Of a stretch of DNA of 64,000 nucleotides, positions 47,647-55,877 are shown in pieces. The translations under genes and the position numbers were made by a program. Under the pieces are notes generated by a model, which was not told the DNA's origin, did not search any database, and saw nothing but the letters and a program-made list of their open reading frames with translations. Numbering within the stretch: position 1 is the first letter of the stretch; each line of letters starts with the position of its first letter. The stretch is from Lunatimonas sp. (lineage in GTDB: Bacteria; Bacteroidota; Bacteroidia; Cytophagales; Cyclobacteriaceae): assembly GCF_020832325.1 (NCBI RefSeq), contig NZ_JAFIEU010000051.1, positions 1-64,000 of the forward strand, read 5' to 3'.

Positions 47647-49748
47647 TATGCGTTTACTTCTTTTGCCCGGTAAGCGTTGATTTGTTCGAAAACTGTTCTT
47701 GCGTCTGCCAAGTACTTGTGCGCAAACTGCTCCGAAGGTTCATTCGCTTTGATTTGATAGACAATGTCTGAGAAGGTTTCGCTAAGATTTACCTTTCCTG
47801 CACTTGCTAGATGTTCGTCAAACGAGCTGATGATATTGGCATAGCTGTTGGTGTTGATGCTTTCAGAGGTCAGGATGGCTTTGGCCGCATTGACCATGGC
47901 CGCATAGGTATGGTAGATGCTGTCAGACCATTTTCCGGCCTCCAGACTTTCTTCAGCAAGCCCCAATTTTTCTTCGGCTTCCAACATAAGGGTTGCTACC
48001 AAGTCGATTACGACACCGGCGCATTCTCCTACACCGATGGCTTTTACATACTCTTGTTCATTACCCCAATCCACAAAGTCCGCCTGAACTAGGTCGTCCG
48101 TGCTGGCAAGGGGTTTTAACAGTTCATAGAAGTACATCTGACCTTGACGTTGGTAATATTCATGGAATACCTCGTCGCTTTGTGCGTTTTCCTCGTAGTC
48201 ATCCAGCAGGGCACGCAATGCTTCCGGACCACGTTTGCTGGGTATTTTGATCACTTTATCGGCAAAAATGCCCTGACCTCCACCCAATGTGGCTCCTCCT
48301 AGCAGCACCTGAAGTGCAGGTAACACGTTTTTGCCTGCCTTGATGGACATCCCCTGGAACCCGATGGATGCCATGTTGTGCTGACCGCAGGCATTCATAC
48401 ATCCGGATATCTTGATGGTTAGGTCGCTGTTCAGCAGGTATTGTGGGTATTCGTTAGCAATTACCTCTTCGAGTACCACGGCTGCGCCGGTACTGCTGGC
48501 AATACCCAGGTTGCAGGTGTCTGTGCCTGGGCAGGCGGTAATATCTCCTACCGTATTGTAGCCGAATGAAGCCATGTTCAACGCTTTCAATTCTTGGTAG
48601 AAGAAAGGGATGAGTGATTCCTTCACGTCCCGGATGATGATGTTCTGCCGCAAGGTGAACCGGATTTCGTTGTTGGCGTAGGTTTTTACTAGGTCTGCTA
48701 GCTTACGGGCTACGTCCGTTCGAAAGTCTCCTAAGGGAACCCGGATTCCCAAGGTGTAGAAGCCAGGTTGTTTTTGGGGGAATACGTTGGTTTTGCGCCA
48801 TTTCAGGTAGGCTTCGTCCATAGGTTCGGCTACTTCTACCGAAGGAGGGTTGGGGAGGGTTTGTGCCTTTTCGTACGTTTCATGATCTATCGGGTAGGTC
48901 TTGAAAGGGAGCGCGGTTTTTTCCTCCTCTACTAACTGCATAAATGCTTCCAGCCCTATGCCGCTAATAAGAAACTTCATTCTCGCCTTCATCCGCTTGG
49001 CTCGTTCACCATGCCGGTCAAACACTCGCACCACCGCTTCTACGAAGGGGATAAGCTGGTCGGTAGGCAAAAATTCATACACCACGTCTGCGTGGCGCGG
49101 CTGTGAACCCAATCCTCCGCCCAGCAACACTTTGAATCCGCGTAGCATTTGTCCGTTTTCATTTTTAGCTACCGCGATAAACCCAAGGTCATGCAAATAG
49201 GCCAACGCTGTATCAGCTTCACTGGAAGAAAAGCTGATTTTGAATTTTCGACCCATTTCTTGGCCAACAGGATTTCTCAGCATATACCTAAAGGTAGCGT
49301 CTGCATAGGGTGTCACGTCAAAAGGCTCTAGAGGATCCACTCCGGCCGTTTCCGACGCTGTAATGTTCCGCACCGTGTTGCCGCAGGCTTCCCGGATGGT
49401 GACATCGTCTCTGTCCAATTCTGCCCAAAGGTCGGGTGTACGGTCTAAGCTAACGTAGTGGATTTGGATATCCTGCCTGGTAGTGATGTGCAGCCTGCCC
49501 GTAGAATACTCGTCGGATACTTTGCAGATACGGTGTAGCTGTTCTGAGGTGACTTTGCCATACGGCAGCTTGATCCGTATCATTTGAACTCCCGGTTGTC
49601 GCTGCCCGTAGATACCCCTAGCCAAACGTAAGCTTCTGAATTTTTCTTCGTCAATCTTACCGCCTCGGAACAGGGCTATCTTTTTTTCCAGTTCGATGAT
49701 GTCCTTCTCTACCACCGGGTTTTCTATTTCAGTCCTGAAGCTTTGCAT
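47646..49748 (-). CDS. Assimilatory sulfite (or nitrite) reductase hemoprotein with C-terminal helical domain
   Basis: This 700-residue protein reduces sulfite to sulfide with a siroheme and a [4Fe-4S] cluster. It has two ferredoxin-like half domains (RLHITTRQDIQIHYVSL, FTLRQNIIIRDV) and the four cluster cysteines in ACPGTDTCNLGIASS (about residues 405-411) and ISGCMNACGQHN (about residues 447-451). The neighbouring cysH indicates sulfite rather than nitrite. The last ~120 residues (from about 575) form an all-helical extension with LAEESLEAGKWSDSIYHTYA, reminiscent of a HEPN-like domain. That extension is absent from classical enzymes. Confidence 0.9.
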   Translation of the reverse strand: MQSFRTEIENPVVEKDIIELEKKIALFRGGKIDEEKFRSLRLARGIYGQRQPGVQMIRIKLPYGKVTSEQLHRICKVSDEYSTGRLHITTRQDIQIHYVSLDRTPDLWAELDRDDVTIREACGNTVRNITASETAGVDPLEPFDVTPYADATFRYMLRNPVGQEMGRKFKISFSSSEADTALAYLHDLGFIAVAKNENGQMLRGFKVLLGGGLGSQPRHADVVYEFLPTDQLIPFVEAVVRVFDRHGERAKRMKARMKFLISGIGLEAFMQLVEEEKTALPFKTYPIDHETYEKAQTLPNPPSVEVAEPMDEAYLKWRKTNVFPQKQPGFYTLGIRVPLGDFRTDVARKLADLVKTYANNEIRFTLRQNIIIRDVKESLIPFFYQELKALNMASFGYNTVGDITACPGTDTCNLGIASSTGAAVVLEEVIANEYPQYLLNSDLTIKISGCMNACGQHNMASIGFQGMSIKAGKNVLPALQVLLGGATLGGGQGIFADKVIKIPSKRGPEALRALLDDYEENAQSDEVFHEYYQRQGQMYFYELLKPLASTDDLVQADFVDWGNEQEYVKAIGVGECAGVVIDLVATLMLEAEEKLGLAEESLEAGKWSDSIYHTYAAMVNAAKAILTSESINTNSYANIISSFDEHLASAGKVNLSETFSDIVYQIKANEPSEQFAHKYLADARTVFEQINAYRAKEVNA

Positions 49749-49796
49749 GATGCTATAATTTTGTTGATTAGGTCAGTCTTTTGTTGAATGTAATGG

Positions 49797-50564
49797 TTAT
49801 TTCTCGATCGCAGGAGCCTGTTCGTGGAGTCCACATTCCTTATGGGAGGCTTCCCACCACCATCTGCCCGCCCGTGGATCCTCGTGGGGTTCTATGGCAC
49901 GGGTACACGGTGCGCAACCGATACTAATGAAACCCTTGTCGTGAAGTGGGTTGTAGGGGATGTGGTGCTTGTGGATATAATCCAACAGCTGATCCATGGT
50001 CCAGTCCAGTAGCGGGTTGAATTTGATGATTTGATTGGCGGAATCCCATTCTAATTTACGCATTTTTTGCCGATTTTGGCTTTGTTCCGCACGAAGTCCC
50101 GTCACCCATATCTCATTGCCCGCCAAAGCTCTCTTTAGCGGTTCCACCTTCCGGATGTAACAACAGGATTTGCGGTTTTCGACAGACTCGTAGAAGCTAT
50201 TAATGCCCTTTTCCCGCACGAAGGTTTCCACACTTTCCGTGTTAGGGTAATAGGTTTTGATATCTAGGTTGTATTTCACTACCGTTTTGGCGAGTAGATC
50301 ATAGGTTTCGTAAAAGAGCCGTCCCGTATCCAAGGTGAAGATTTGTACAGGCAGGTTGTTTTTGGCGATTAGATGCGTGATAACTTGGTCCTCCTGTCCG
50401 AGGGAGGTAGAAAAGACGATTTTTCCCGGGTATAAATCACAAAGCAGTCGGAAACTGTCCTCGATATCCAACTGCTGAATCTGTTCAGATAGATGCGCTA
50501 GGGTTTTGTTCTCTGCCATACCAATGTTTCGTTCGTGTGATTTATTGTTCCTTCCCAGTTTCAT
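49797..50564 (-). CDS. cysH: Phosphoadenylyl-/adenylyl-sulfate reductase
   Basis: This 255-residue enzyme reduces APS or PAPS to sulfite. The PP-loop is VFSTSLGQEDQVITHLI near residue 50; the cluster cysteines KSCCYIRKVEPL and IGCAPCTRAI (two CC/CxxC pairs) mark the iron-sulfur form that usually uses APS, and the C-terminal catalytic Cys is in KECGLHEQ. A later start at MAENKTLAHL (50519) is possible and fits the family better; the 50564 ATG has a GGAAAAG just before it. It precedes the sulfite reductase gene by 48 bp. ATP sulfurylase genes are not in the window. Confidence 0.92.
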   Translation of the reverse strand: MKLGRNNKSHERNIGMAENKTLAHLSEQIQQLDIEDSFRLLCDLYPGKIVFSTSLGQEDQVITHLIAKNNLPVQIFTLDTGRLFYETYDLLAKTVVKYNLDIKTYYPNTESVETFVREKGINSFYESVENRKSCCYIRKVEPLKRALAGNEIWVTGLRAEQSQNRQKMRKLEWDSANQIIKFNPLLDWTMDQLLDYIHKHHIPYNPLHDKGFISIGCAPCTRAIEPHEDPRAGRWWWEASHKECGLHEQAPAIEK

Positions 50565-50614
50565 TTTCTTTTCCTTGGAGCAAACTGGCCTCCACTGAGC
50601 TGATTACGGGAAAG

Positions 50615-50633
50615 GTAACAGGTTACAAAAGTA
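50615..50633 (-). promoter_or_regulatory. Candidate cysH promoter with Rrf2-type operator
   Basis: On the minus strand TACTTTTG (50633-50626) is an exact match to the Bacteroidota -7 box TAnnTTTG. It runs into an inverted repeat GTAAC-AG-GTTAC (50615-50626, given on the plus strand). This lies 50-60 bp upstream of the cysH ATG. A repressor bound there would block the start point, and the Rrf2 gene just upstream is the obvious candidate. No clear -33 TTTG box at the usual distance was found. Confidence 0.45.
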
Positions 50634-50672
50634 CACAAAACCTACAAAAATTATAGAGTATATGGAAAAAAA

Positions 50673-51089
50673 TTATTCGTTTTCCAAAATATCCTGCAGT
50701 GTTTTCATTTCCAGTATCTTGAGCGTTTCATCCCGGACGTTCGCCATGACCTTGTTGAGGCCGCAGGTTTCCTGATTCTCGCATTCTTCGCAGGGCTCGT
50801 AGTAGTTGAGGCTCACACAGGGAAGCAGGGCAATGGGGCCGTCTAGCAGGCGTATCACGCGAGACAGGGGGATTTCTTGGGGCTCTTTGATCAGGTAATA
50901 TCCGCCGCCCTTGCCTTTTTTGCTACCCAAAAAGCCCGCTTTCTTGAGTTCCAGCAGGATGTTTTCGAGAAACTTGTGGGAAATCCCGTATTTCTCGGAG
51001 ATTTCCTGAATTAAAATCGCTCCCTGCTCCTTATTTTTCCCCAAATAGATAAGGGCGTGGAAGGCGTATTTGGTCTTTTTAGATAGCAT
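50673..51089 (-). CDS. Rrf2 family transcriptional regulator
   Basis: This 138-residue winged-helix regulator starts with LSKKTKYAFHALIYL and has the Rrf2 recognition helix SEKYGISHKFLENILLELKKAGFL and the wing GSKKGKGGGYYL. Four Cys lie in CVSLNYYEPCEECENQETCG, more than the three that hold the cluster in IscR, so an iron-sulfur or thiol sensor is likely. It stands upstream of and in line with cysH and the sulfur operon, so it probably controls it, as CymR does for sulfur in other bacteria. The link to this operon is inference. Confidence 0.9.
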   Translation of the reverse strand: MLSKKTKYAFHALIYLGKNKEQGAILIQEISEKYGISHKFLENILLELKKAGFLGSKKGKGGGYYLIKEPQEIPLSRVIRLLDGPIALLPCVSLNYYEPCEECENQETCGLNKVMANVRDETLKILEMKTLQDILENE

Positions 51090-51134
51090 ATAGTTACAAA
51101 AATATCATTTTTTGGCAAACCAAGACGGTTATAT

Positions 51135-51171
51135 GTAAAAAAAGCACTTGGAAACTCGGGTTCCAAGTGCT
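51135..51171 (-). terminator. Terminator after htpG
   Basis: AGCACTTGGAA (51143-51153) and TTCCAAGTGCT (51161-51171) form an 11-bp stem. On the minus strand it is followed by seven or more T, so it terminates htpG before the Rrf2 gene. Confidence 0.88.
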
Positions 51172-51195
51172 CGTATTGTGGGGACAGGCTAAATG

Positions 51196-53082
51196 TTAGA
51201 GCATGCCAACACTTCTTTTTACAAAGTCCGTAAGATCCTTGCCGGTGAGCAGTCCCTGCGCCAACAAGGCCAAGTCAAATGCCTGCTTAGCCAATTTTGC
51301 CTGTTCTTCTTCGTTCTCTGCTTTTAGGATCTTGTCTATCACACCGTGATTGCCATTGATGGCCACTTTGTAGCTATCTGGCAGGGATCCGTAAAAGGAC
51401 ATCCCGCCTCCGCCTGTTTGGGCCATGTCTTTCATGCGCCGCATGAATTCGTCCATCGTTACGGTTACTGGAAGTTCTTCAGGGCTTAGGCTTTCCACTT
51501 CCACACTGTACGTTTTATTGGCGATGGCTTTTTCAAAAACCTCTTTTACCTTCGTCGATTGCTCGTCTGTAAGCAAATTGGCATAGCCGTCGTCTTTCTG
51601 GATCAGCTTCTCGGCTACATCGGAATCCACGCGTTTCAGGGAAGTTTTTTCCAGCTTTCCTTCCAGGTGTTGGATGAAATGGCTGTCAATCGGGGAATCC
51701 ATCACCAACACATCGTAGTCTTTCTTATTGGCTGATTGGATGAAGGCATCCTGCTTGCTGACGTTTGTGGCGTACAGGTAGATGGTCTGATCGTTTTTGT
51801 CGGTCTGAATCGCTTTTACTTTGTCGCTGTATTCGTTCAGCGTGAAAAATGCACCGTCGGTGTTTTTCAAAAGGGTAAATTCTTTGCCTTTTTCGTAGAA
51901 TTTATCCTCGCTGATCATGCCGTATTTTACAAAGAGGCCGATGTCATTCCATTTCGCCTCATAAGCTTGCCGGTCTTTTTTGAAAAGCTCCGAAAGTTTA
52001 TCGGCTACTTTTTTGGTGATGTAGTTGTTGATTTTTTTCACGTTGCCGTCCGCTTGCAGGAAGCTGCGGGAGACGTTTAGCGGAATGTCCGGGGAGTCGA
52101 TCACCCCGTGCAGGAGCATCAGAAATTCAGGAACGATGTCCTTTACCTCGTCTGTAATGAAGACTTGTCGGCTAAAAAGCTTGATTTTGTTGCGCTGTAG
52201 CTCAAATTCGTTCTTAACCTTTGGGAAATACAGGACTCCGGTAAGGTTAAACGGGTAGTCTACATTCAGGTGAATCCAGAACAGCGGATCCTCACTGAAG
52301 GGATACAGCTCTTTGTAAAATTTCAGGTAATCCTCGTCGCTTAGCTCATTGGGGGATTTGGTCCAAATGGGCGTGGTATCGTTGATGATGTTGTCGACCT
52401 CCACCGATTTCCATTTTTTCTTGCCTTCCTCGTCTTCTCCATCCTCTACACTTTCGGTTTTGGTGCCAAATTGGATAGGGACAGGCAGGAATTTGGCGTA
52501 TTTGTCCAAGATTTCCTGGAGCTTAAACTTTTCCAGAAACTCCTCGGATTCGCTGTTGACGTAAAGGATCACGTCGGTTCCGCGGGTGGTACGGGTTCCG
52601 GGGCCTATTTCAAATTCCGTACTGCCGTCACAGGTCCAGCTAGCGGGGGCAGCTCCATCCTGATAGGAAAGGGTTTGGATTTCCACTTTATCGGCTACCA
52701 TGAAAGCGGAGTAAAAGCCAAGTCCAAACTTACCGATGATCTCATTGGCATCCTTGGCTTCTTTGAATTTCTCTACGAATTCTGCTGCACCGGAGAAAGC
52801 AATCTGATTGATGTACTTCTTGATTTCTTCCGCCGTCATGCCCAATCCGCTGTCGGATACGGTGATGGTCTTTTTGTCTTTGTCAAAGCTTACCTTGACG
52901 GTGGTATCTCCCAACTCTCCTGCGTATTGACCCAATTGGGCCAATCGCTTGATTTTCTGTGTGGCATCCACCGCGTTGGAAACCAGTTCTCTAAGAAAAA
53001 TCTCGTTGTCTGAGTAGAGAAATTTTTTGATAATGGGGAAAATATTTTCGGTATGGATCGAAATGGTACCTTTTTCCTGCAT
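51196..53082 (-). CDS. htpG: Molecular chaperone HtpG (Hsp90)
   Basis: This ATP-dependent chaperone of 628 residues has all three Hsp90 regions. The N-terminal ATPase domain shows FLRELVSNAVDATQKI, VSDSGLGMTAEEI and GKFGLGFYSAFMVADKVEIQT; the middle domain contains FSRQVFITDEVKDIVPEFL and GVIDSPDIPLNVSRSFLQ; the C-terminal dimerisation domain ends the protein. Length is usual. Monocistronic, with its own terminator. Confidence 0.96.
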   Translation of the reverse strand: MQEKGTISIHTENIFPIIKKFLYSDNEIFLRELVSNAVDATQKIKRLAQLGQYAGELGDTTVKVSFDKDKKTITVSDSGLGMTAEEIKKYINQIAFSGAAEFVEKFKEAKDANEIIGKFGLGFYSAFMVADKVEIQTLSYQDGAAPASWTCDGSTEFEIGPGTRTTRGTDVILYVNSESEEFLEKFKLQEILDKYAKFLPVPIQFGTKTESVEDGEDEEGKKKWKSVEVDNIINDTTPIWTKSPNELSDEDYLKFYKELYPFSEDPLFWIHLNVDYPFNLTGVLYFPKVKNEFELQRNKIKLFSRQVFITDEVKDIVPEFLMLLHGVIDSPDIPLNVSRSFLQADGNVKKINNYITKKVADKLSELFKKDRQAYEAKWNDIGLFVKYGMISEDKFYEKGKEFTLLKNTDGAFFTLNEYSDKVKAIQTDKNDQTIYLYATNVSKQDAFIQSANKKDYDVLVMDSPIDSHFIQHLEGKLEKTSLKRVDSDVAEKLIQKDDGYANLLTDEQSTKVKEVFEKAIANKTYSVEVESLSPEELPVTVTMDEFMRRMKDMAQTGGGGMSFYGSLPDSYKVAINGNHGVIDKILKAENEEEQAKLAKQAFDLALLAQGLLTGKDLTDFVKRSVGML

Positions 53083-53204
53083 GGCTTTATATGATTTTGA
53101 TTAAAACAATTTCGTTGATGAACTGAACCATCGTAATCAAGACCTGTTCCAAAATCAAAAGGGTGTCAAAATGGCAGGGTTTTAGTGCTGAATAACATCT
53201 GGAA

Positions 53205-53711
53205 TTATTCTTTCGTCAGTTCATCAAGTCTCTCCTGAAAGTTGGGAAACGTGGGATTCCCCATTTCTATTATCCTATCCTCTCTAACCAAAAAAGAAAT
53301 AAAAGACAGATTATTTTCTATAATATTCGATTTATAGAACTTTTTATCAGGATCCCAAAGGACAGGGTGTGAAAAGTTGACTTCCTTCATATGCTTGACC
53401 AATTTGGCAGAATCTTTTTCTGATACATAAAATAAGAATGCAACATTTTTATTTTCTGAAATTACAGTTTGCCAATCAAGCTCCATAGTCGAATGTGGTC
53501 CTGCTTTTTCAATGAATACGACGACTTTGTATTTATTGTCCATCCAACTACTATCAAATTTAATCGAACCGCTTGGCTCAATCACTGCCAGATCGGTTGG
53601 GAAAGCCAGTTTCTTTTCTTTCTTACCCGATCTGTTCGGGTTGCACGCGATAGTAATCAGCAACAGCAAACAAACACTGACTAGATTTACTATCAAACTG
53701 TCGGTCTTCAT
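53205..53711 (-). CDS. Thioredoxin-like lipoprotein of unknown function
   Basis: This 168-residue protein has a signal peptide with lipobox (LLLITIACNPN), so it is a predicted lipoprotein. The mature part has a thioredoxin-like pattern of alternating strands and helices (KYKVVVFIEKAGPHS, NVAFLFYVSEKDSAKLVKHM, HPVLWDPDKKFYKSN) but no CxxC motif, so it would not be a disulfide enzyme. Similar redox-dead thioredoxin-like lipoproteins often accompany 6-bladed beta-propeller lipoproteins in Bacteroidota (from memory). Its start overlaps the propeller gene's end by 4 bp. Confidence 0.6.
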   Translation of the reverse strand: MKTDSLIVNLVSVCLLLLITIACNPNRSGKKEKKLAFPTDLAVIEPSGSIKFDSSWMDNKYKVVVFIEKAGPHSTMELDWQTVISENKNVAFLFYVSEKDSAKLVKHMKEVNFSHPVLWDPDKKFYKSNIIENNLSFISFLVREDRIIEMGNPTFPNFQERLDELTKE

Positions 53712-54859
53712 GGAGTATTGGATTTGGTGCTGAGTTGTAAGTCGGAATAAACCAAAATTGGATTGTCATGATTCTCGAGTTCATTTAAGGCTTCGGCAAC
53801 AACTTTATTGCCATTAAATTTATCAGCATTTCGGATCAGATTTAGAGGATGGGCTGAAAAGACAATTTCACCGGAATCTGTTGTGGCAACAGGGTACTTG
53901 AAAATATCTCCCCATCCTTCCTCCAGTTTATTTTTTATGGGTTTATTTGAGTTTTGGTACGTTATCAGGTGATAGGATTGGCCTTCATTCGCTCTTTGAA
54001 AATGGACGCCTGTCAGGGAAATGGCTTTGTTTTCAAAATGATGGAGGATACTAAAAAATCCATCCGCATTTAACTGTTCAAAAGTTTGCATAATATCCCT
54101 TTCCAATAGGTCAGCGGAGAAGTTATAGCTTCCAAAGTCAAGAATAAATTTGCATTTTAGTTGTTCATCCCTAAGTTCATAGACGCGATTATTAAAAGAC
54201 TCAACAAGCAAAACCGTTTCATCCATTCTATAAAGATTCCTTTCAATCATGGGTACCATCTTCCCGGAATAATCATTCTTTAAAAAACCCACTATCGTAT
54301 TTCCTTCGGAATCTATTTTCGAAAGCCGGTATTGAGCAAGCGGATAATTGTAACTTGAGTAAACATAGTAGTGACTATTGATTTTTTCAAAGGAAAAACC
54401 TATAACATCCAGCTGACGCATTTCAATGACCTTTTTATCCGGTATAGAAATCACTACCACCTCTGAATAGGAGCCCTTTCCCACCAGAAGTTCTACCCCC
54501 ATTTCGGAAACCGTAAAGTCATAAATCCGGCTGACTTTTCCCGGGCCTTCTCCCGTGCTGATTATTTCGCCCAAATATTGGCCCATGTAGTCAAATTGGT
54601 GCACGGCATCTCTTATTTCTTCATCAAAAATAAAAATAAAATCAGGGGTAAACTTCACCTTTATATTGTCGGATAAGTAATTGTTTCCTGTAGTCTCCAG
54701 CGGAACCAGTTTGGCAATTTTATATGGAAAAGATTTTATATCTAATTCTTGGAACAGAATATTTGAACATCCGTCGCTTTCATTTGTGTTTGTGACCGAA
54801 TTCTCACATGCGGCTAAAAGTAGGAGGAATAAAAGGAGGGTGTGTTGTTGATTTATCAT
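53708..54859 (-). CDS. 6-bladed beta-propeller lipoprotein (first unit)
   Basis: This envelope lipoprotein has a 17-residue signal and lipobox (LLLFLLLLAACENS). The mature chain repeats short beta-strand units such as FIFDEEIRDAVHQFDYMGQY, LGEIISTGEGPGKV, and HPLNLIRNADKFN, which fits the BF2992/DUF5128-type propellers of Bacteroidota. About 383 residues. The frame is open to an ATG at 54892, but the ATG at 54859 gives a proper signal peptide. It lies 53 bp downstream of the first peptide gene and overlaps the thioredoxin-like gene. Confidence 0.75.
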   Translation of the reverse strand: MINQQHTLLLFLLLLAACENSVTNTNESDGCSNILFQELDIKSFPYKIAKLVPLETTGNNYLSDNIKVKFTPDFIFIFDEEIRDAVHQFDYMGQYLGEIISTGEGPGKVSRIYDFTVSEMGVELLVGKGSYSEVVVISIPDKKVIEMRQLDVIGFSFEKINSHYYVYSSYNYPLAQYRLSKIDSEGNTIVGFLKNDYSGKMVPMIERNLYRMDETVLLVESFNNRVYELRDEQLKCKFILDFGSYNFSADLLERDIMQTFEQLNADGFFSILHHFENKAISLTGVHFQRANEGQSYHLITYQNSNKPIKNKLEEGWGDIFKYPVATTDSGEIVFSAHPLNLIRNADKFNGNKVVAEALNELENHDNPILVYSDLQLSTKSNTP

Positions 54860-54912
54860 AATGAATGAAATATTGGTGAATAGCCCAAACATTTAGGCCA
54901 TTCACCATTTGC

Positions 54913-55179
54913 TTAACAACTTTTACAATAATATTGGGAGCATGCCCACGCCGTATAGTCTGAAATACAATTATACGCTGTCATTTGTCCCTGACACCTT
55001 CTCATTGCTTGGTAGCAACCATTACCACTCCCCGCAATCGCCTTCTCCAAAGCCACTTCGTTTTCAGAAAACGCTGCTTCCGTACCGCTAACACCAAATT
55101 GCCATCCGGCCACCAGCATCACTGCTACAGCCCCACAGGCAGCCATTGATTTTCTTGAATTTTTAAGCCATTGTTTCAT
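54913..55179 (-). CDS. Secreted Cys-rich peptide with conserved leader (copy A)
   Basis: This 88-residue product begins with a basic N-terminus and a membrane helix (MAACGAVAVMLVAGWQFGVS), then FSENEVALEKAIAGS, then a Cys-rich tail of 37 residues with six Cys (GCYQAMRRCQGQ, NCISDYTAWACSQYYCKSC). The leader is almost the same as that of the peptide at 63576-63839 but the tails differ completely. The ENEVALEKAIAGS stretch recalls the NVEALA peptides of Bacteroides, which also sit beside propeller genes. I infer a secreted peptide whose tail is matured; function unknown. A 98-bp repeat separates its ATG from its upstream region. Confidence 0.7.
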   Translation of the reverse strand: MKQWLKNSRKSMAACGAVAVMLVAGWQFGVSGTEAAFSENEVALEKAIAGSGNGCYQAMRRCQGQMTAYNCISDYTAWACSQYYCKSC

Positions 55180-55270
55180 CTGTCTATAATTGTTTTTTAA
55201 TGGTCAGATGGAATCTCGCATGGTTTATAGTCATCCCAGTGTGTGACGGCTACGACATGCTCGATTTCAT
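55173..55270 (-). repeat. 98-bp repeat, copy A (inverted relative to B and C)
   Basis: Read on the minus strand it starts ATGAAATCGAGCATG, contains CACACACTGGGATGACTATA, and ends GACAGATGAAAC at the start codon of peptide copy A. About 90 of 98 positions match copy C at 59373-59469. It is inserted between the peptide gene and its upstream region: the intact third unit at 63839 has no such insert. Confidence 0.85.
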
Positions 55271-55402
55271 GTTTTTTTAGATTGAAGTAAAACATTGATT
55301 TGATGGCACTTAAATTGAAAATAAAACGAGAGTTGCAACTATTACTTTAGAAAAGTTTGAAAAAACAACAAATAATCTGTTTTAAAGCGTATGCAGGAGG
55401 TT
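55271..55402 (-). promoter_or_regulatory. Conserved upstream module of peptide gene A
   Basis: Read on the plus strand this region begins GTTTTTTTAGATTGAAGTAA, contains GAGAGTTGCAACTATTACTT and ends AAAGCGTATGCAGGAGG. It is about 85 percent identical to the regions upstream of the truncated and second peptide genes. It must carry the shared promoter or leader RNA for the peptide family. I could not fix the promoter boxes. Confidence 0.6.
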
Positions 55403-55549
55403 TAGGTCGAAATTTCAAATTACTTTTCCATGTCGTTTAGTTAAGCGAATATAGGTTAAAAATGTGTAGCTTGTAGGGGTATAGAGGGGGTAACCCTGAA
55501 CCAGAATTAACCAAAGAGTATCGTTTAGACTTTCACAACCATATCGAAC
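55403..55549. other. Gap to the transposase relic
   Basis: No gene visible between the peptide upstream module and the transposase relic. The left boundary of the restriction-modification cassette probably falls here or within the relic. Confidence 0.35.
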
Positions 55550-55824
55550 ATGAGCTTGAATCAGAGCAATTTCTTAGCCGTTCAAAAGACGGCCATAAGG
55601 GGGTATTCCCAAGAAACAGAAAAGAACTTAATCTTTTTCATCATGTCCTTTAAGAGGGCCCTCCAGCGTGACCTTGACAGACTTTACGCCAAGCTGCGTG
55701 ACAGTGAGTCCAACTATGGGAAGAGGCCATTGCCTATAGGCCGATAAAAGTCGAGCTGGAAAATGGCGAAGTCGAGATGGGAGGAATTCAACTAAAATTT
55801 TTCCTGACAGTTTTTGTCTTGTAA
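55550..55824 (+). pseudogene. Relic of an IS4-like transposase (internal deletion)
   Basis: A short frame (MSLNQSNFLAVQKTAIRGYS, then MSFKRALQRDLDRLYAKL) resembles the N-terminus of an IS4-family transposase. After it, a change of frame gives AYRPIKVELENGEVE, which resembles the RVELENGEVE segment from the C-terminal half of such proteins. The whole would then be a transposase with an internal deletion and frameshift. This match is from memory and not checked. Confidence 0.42.
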
Positions 55825-55877
55825 AATGAGATATCGGAGAAAAACACCTATTTTTAGTTTTTAGGATAATCTAGGAA

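Noticed and set aside
54860-54892. Extension of the first propeller protein to an ATG at 54892
   Set aside because: The extra 11 residues would spoil the lipoprotein signal peptide; the ATG at 54859 gives a standard one.
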